Shown: piece by piece, positions 12,291 to 15,237 of the stretch
How positions within the stretch are numbered: position 1 is the first letter of the stretch
Layout of the letters: the number at the start of each line of letters is the position of its first letter
Assembly: GCA_022703115.1 (NCBI GenBank)
Contig: JAKLEK010000012.1
Location: 1-15,237 of the forward strand
Source of the DNA: Elusimicrobiota bacterium
GTDB lineage: Bacteria; Elusimicrobiota; Elusimicrobia; Elusimicrobiales; UBA9959
Direction of reading: 5' to 3'
Length of the DNA: 15,237 nucleotides
Program-made: the position numbers and the translations under genes
The notes under the pieces: generated by a model
The model's database searches: none
What the model was told of the DNA's origin: nothing
Seen by the model: the letters and a program-made list of their open reading frames with translations, nothing else

Positions 12291-13631
12291 ATGCTTAACA
12301 TATTTACCGCGGTCCTATTGGCGGCGGCAGGCCCCGCCGGTGCGGCCGCACCTGAGCGCCTGACCCTGCAGGACACGGTCAGGGCCGGGCTTGTCTACGA
12401 CAACGGACTCAAGGGGGCGGCGGCCGCGCGCGAGGGCGCGAAAGCGGCGCTGGACGCGGCGCGCTACGCCCGCTACGGTTCATTGAGACTGAAAGGGGCG
12501 TACACTTACGGCGACGAGCCGGTCTACGCGTTCGCCTCGGCTATACGGCAGGACGCGTTCGACATGGGGGCGATGTCATCCGCCGGGAACCCGGACCCGA
12601 TAGGGAATTATATGGCGGGATTGGAGGCGGGAATACCGGTCTATACCGGGTCCGGGTTATCCAACGCGGTCAGGATGGCCGGGCTGGCGCGCGAGGCCGC
12701 CGCCGAAGAATATGCTAGGGCCAGATCGGTCTCCGCCTTCAGACTTACGGCACAGTGGCTCTCAGTGCTGCTGAGGCGCAAGCTTTCCGAAGCCGCCGCC
12801 GGCGCCGTTGCCGCCGCGGAGACCGAGCTGGGAACGGCCAGGATGCTCAAGGAAAAAGGCATGGTCCTCGGGTCCGACTATTATGGCGCGGAAGCGATCC
12901 TGTCGTCTTTCAGGGGATACAGTCTGGAATCGGAAAAAGCCCTGCGCCTGGAAATGGAAAAGCTCGGGCTGGCCCTGGGCCGGGGAGAGGTAGACGCCGC
13001 GGGCGAACTTTCCGAAGCCGGATATCCCGGAACGGACTGGGGGCCTACTGTAAACGCGTCCGGAAGACGCGACATAAAGGCTCTGGAAAGGGCCGCGGAG
13101 ATGGCCGAGATCGGCCGGGAATCAGCCGCGAACTCGCTGCTGCCGGTGGTAGAGGCTTTCGGAACCCTTGAAGCTAATTCCAGGACATCCGCCGACCTCA
13201 GGGGAAACCACCTGCTGGGCCTGCGGATATCCGTACCGCTGGGCGACCCCGGGTATTTCGCGCGGAAAGCCGCCGCCGCGGCGGCCTCCTCGTCCGCGCT
13301 GAGCCGCCTGGAGCACGCTAGGGTGCAGGCTGAGACCGAACGCGCCTCGGCTCTCGCCAATTACCGGACCGCGGTGGAAGGTCTGGCCATTTCAAGGGAG
13401 ACCTTACGGAACGCCCGGCTCTCTCTTGACCTTTTCAGACCGCTCTACAGGCAGGGGCGCCAGAGCGTGCTGGAGACCCTGCGCGCCCAGGCCGCGGTAT
13501 TCCAGGCGGAGACGGCCTACTACGAGAATCTTCACAGGATAGCTCTCTATCACGCCCAGGCATTGCTCGCCGTGGACGCGCTCGACGATAACGCGGTAGC
13601 CCGGATATCCGCCAGCCTGTCGGCGAAATAG
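12291..13631 (+). CDS. TolC-family outer-membrane efflux channel
   Basis: The 446-residue protein has a signal peptide (about 1-20, ending AGAAA) and the two-repeat helical pattern of outer-membrane factors: long Ala- and Glu-rich coiled helices alternating with short beta segments such as YMAGLEAGIPVYTG (about 106-119) and LLGLRISVPLGDPG (about 305-318). The tail repeat with FRPLYRQGRQSVLETLRAQAAVFQAE (about 383-408) matches the usual second OEP repeat. It would form a trimeric channel through the outer membrane and periplasm for an export pump. AGGAGGAG just before the ATG at 12291 makes that start far better than the GTG at 12270. The RND pump gene follows after 39 bp, so this is very likely its exit duct. 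It is divergent from the ECF sigma gene. Confidence 0.9.
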   Translation: MLNIFTAVLLAAAGPAGAAAPERLTLQDTVRAGLVYDNGLKGAAAAREGAKAALDAARYARYGSLRLKGAYTYGDEPVYAFASAIRQDAFDMGAMSSAGNPDPIGNYMAGLEAGIPVYTGSGLSNAVRMAGLAREAAAEEYARARSVSAFRLTAQWLSVLLRRKLSEAAAGAVAAAETELGTARMLKEKGMVLGSDYYGAEAILSSFRGYSLESEKALRLEMEKLGLALGRGEVDAAGELSEAGYPGTDWGPTVNASGRRDIKALERAAEMAEIGRESAANSLLPVVEAFGTLEANSRTSADLRGNHLLGLRISVPLGDPGYFARKAAAAAASSSALSRLEHARVQAETERASALANYRTAVEGLAISRETLRNARLSLDLFRPLYRQGRQSVLETLRAQAAVFQAETAYYENLHRIALYHAQALLAVDALDDNAVARISASLSAK

Positions 13632-13670
13632 CCCGCCGGGACGAACAAGCGGCCCGGCAAAGGAACTAAT

Positions 13671-15237
13671 ATGCGCACATCACAGATGAACTCCGGATAC
13701 GGATTCGCGGGAAGGATGGCCTCCTCCTTCATCGGCTCCAGGTTGACCCCGATACTGATAGCGGCGCTGATAGGCCTCGGGGTGTTCGCCACGCTCAGAC
13801 TGCCGAGGGAGGAGGAGCCGCAGATCAACGTCCCGATGTTCGATATCATGGTCCCCTTCAACGGCGCCTCTCCCGGCGAGATCGAAAAGCACCTGGTCGA
13901 GGTCGGCGAAAGGAAGCTGTGGGAGATCTCCGGGGTCGAGTACGTTTACTCCATGGCCCAGCCCAACTTCGCCATGTTCACGGTAAGGTTCGAAGTCGGC
14001 ACGCGTCCGGAGGAGGCCGCGAACCGCATCTACACCAAGACCCTGGACAACCGCGACCTCTTCCCGCGCGGGGCGGGCGAACCGCTCATAAAGTTCCGTT
14101 CCATTGACGACGTCCCCGTCCTGGCGCTCACCCTATGGGGGCCGGGGCAGGACGCCTATTCCCTGCGCAGGACCGCGGCGCGGATACAAACAGAACTCAA
14201 CTCCGTGCGCGACGTTTCCGAGACCCGCATAATCGGCGGCAGGAAAAGGCAGTTCATAGTGCATTTCGACCCGCTTTCCCTGGCGCGGTACCGCCTCACA
14301 CCCCAGACGCTGTCCGGCATAATAAGGAACTCCAACGCCAGGATGCCTTCCGGGCATTACAATCTCGGAGAGACCAGACTTCTCGCGGAAGCCGACGCGT
14401 TCGTACGCAGCGCCGCGGACCTTGAGAGCATAGTGGTCGGAGTATACGACGGCAGGCCGGTAAAGCTGTCCGAAGTGGCCCGCGTCATGGACGGCCCCGA
14501 CGAGGACGAGAGTTCGGTGTTCATGCTGGAAGGCCGCGGGTCCGGCGCGCGCGGACCGGAACCGGCGGTCACGCTATCGGTCGCCAAACGCCGCGGCGCC
14601 AACGCCACCGACGTGTCCAGGGCCGTACTTGCCAAGATCGAGGCCATGAAGGGCAGGGAGATACCCTCTTCCGTACTGGTGACCGTGACCCGCAACTACG
14701 GGGAGACCGCAAAGGACAAATCCGACGAACTGATATACCACATGCTGCTGGCGACGCTCTCAGTTACGCTGCTGATAGCCATTGCGCTCGGGATTCGCGA
14801 GGCGGCGGTCGTGCTGGTCACCATCCCGGTGACCCTGGCCCTCACCATGCTCGTCTATTATCTGTACGGGTATACGCTCAACCGCATAACGCTTTTCGCG
14901 CTCATCTTCTCTATCGGCATACTGGTGGACGACGCTATAGTGGTGGTGGAGAACATAAACCGCCATTACGCCATGGACCGGGGACGCCCGCTGCTGCGGA
15001 CCATCGTCGCGGCGGTGGACGAAGTCGGGAATCCGACCATACTGGCCACCTGGACCGTGATAGCGTCCATCCTCCCCATGGCGTTCGTCAGCGGGATGAT
15101 GGGGCCGTACATGCGCCCGATCCCCATCGGCGCCTCGGTAGCCATGCTATTCTCTCTTATGGTGGCTTTCGTGTTCACGCCCTGGCTTTACGCCAAAGCC
15201 GCCGGACGCTGGCCCGGAACCGTGCAGCACGGAGGGA
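13671..15237 (+). CDS. RND-family efflux transporter permease (AcrB/MexB-like), 3' end cut by window edge
   Basis: The frame is open from the ATG at 13671 to the right edge (522 residues, about half of a typical 1,000-1,050). TM1 is at about 25-43, followed by LPREEEPQI, the family signature just after TM1. The first large periplasmic domain runs from about 50 to 340 (FNGASPGEIEKHLVEVGERKL, ISGVEYVYSMAQPN). TM2-TM6 start near 351; TM4 carries the proton-relay pair Asp420-Asp421 in GILVDDAIVVVENINRH, matching D407/D408 of AcrB. It would use proton motive force to drive drugs, lipids or other compounds out through the TolC-type channel. AAGGAA precedes the start. A 6-bp hairpin (13635-13658) sits in the 39-bp gap after the TolC gene. 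No membrane-fusion-protein gene precedes it; it may lie downstream. Substrate unknown. Confidence 0.93.
   Translation, partial: MRTSQMNSGYGFAGRMASSFIGSRLTPILIAALIGLGVFATLRLPREEEPQINVPMFDIMVPFNGASPGEIEKHLVEVGERKLWEISGVEYVYSMAQPNFAMFTVRFEVGTRPEEAANRIYTKTLDNRDLFPRGAGEPLIKFRSIDDVPVLALTLWGPGQDAYSLRRTAARIQTELNSVRDVSETRIIGGRKRQFIVHFDPLSLARYRLTPQTLSGIIRNSNARMPSGHYNLGETRLLAEADAFVRSAADLESIVVGVYDGRPVKLSEVARVMDGPDEDESSVFMLEGRGSGARGPEPAVTLSVAKRRGANATDVSRAVLAKIEAMKGREIPSSVLVTVTRNYGETAKDKSDELIYHMLLATLSVTLLIAIALGIREAAVVLVTIPVTLALTMLVYYLYGYTLNRITLFALIFSIGILVDDAIVVVENINRHYAMDRGRPLLRTIVAAVDEVGNPTILATWTVIASILPMAFVSGMMGPYMRPIPIGASVAMLFSLMVAFVFTPWLYAKAAGRWPGTVQHGG

Overview
The window is GC-rich, densely coded chromosomal DNA from a Gram-negative (diderm) bacterium. 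The evidence for an outer membrane is a TolC-type outer-membrane channel followed by an RND pump, plus several proteins with export signals. Shine-Dalgarno sites are clear and GC-rich genes often use ATA (Ile) and AGG (Arg). That mix would fit a little-studied phylum such as Elusimicrobiota, but nothing here fixes the taxonomy. I see no rRNA, tRNA, CRISPR array, integrase or transposase gene.

Left part (1-7154, all on the minus strand): a multi-PAS membrane sensor cut by the window edge (1-2053) has its own promoter and a hairpin leader. Upstream of it lies a near-perfect long palindrome (2211-2260) that looks like a dispersed REP/MITE-type repeat. Next come a small TerB-like protein with a cysteine-rich N-terminus, a UDP-sugar dehydrogenase of the WbpO/TviB/WecC type, a ferritin with its own promoter, leader hairpin and terminator, and a two-gene unit for exported enzymes (alpha/beta hydrolase, then metallophosphoesterase) that ends in a clear intrinsic terminator.

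Middle (7155-10773): a divergent promoter region separates the hydrolase from an exported FecR-domain protein on the plus strand. That gene converges, with 5 bp between stop codons, on a proB-proA operon for the first two steps of proline synthesis from glutamate. No proC is present in the window.

Right part (10774-15237): a thiol-stress pair (OsmC-like peroxidase, then thioredoxin) lies downstream of an ECF-type sigma factor gene on the minus strand. The sigma gene is divergent from a TolC-family channel and an RND efflux transporter that runs off the right edge. The 125-bp divergent region contains an inverted repeat (TGGAAC-N11-GTTCCA). Its plus-strand half resembles an ECF -35 element, which makes self-regulation or control of the pump plausible but unproven.

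Most genes belong to known families and sit in short independent units. I found no convincing new multi-gene system. The most unusual items are the long palindrome, the ECF/efflux divergent control region, the FecR protein with a very basic tail, the secreted hydrolase-phosphoesterase pair, and the alternative RNA hairpins upstream of the TerB gene.
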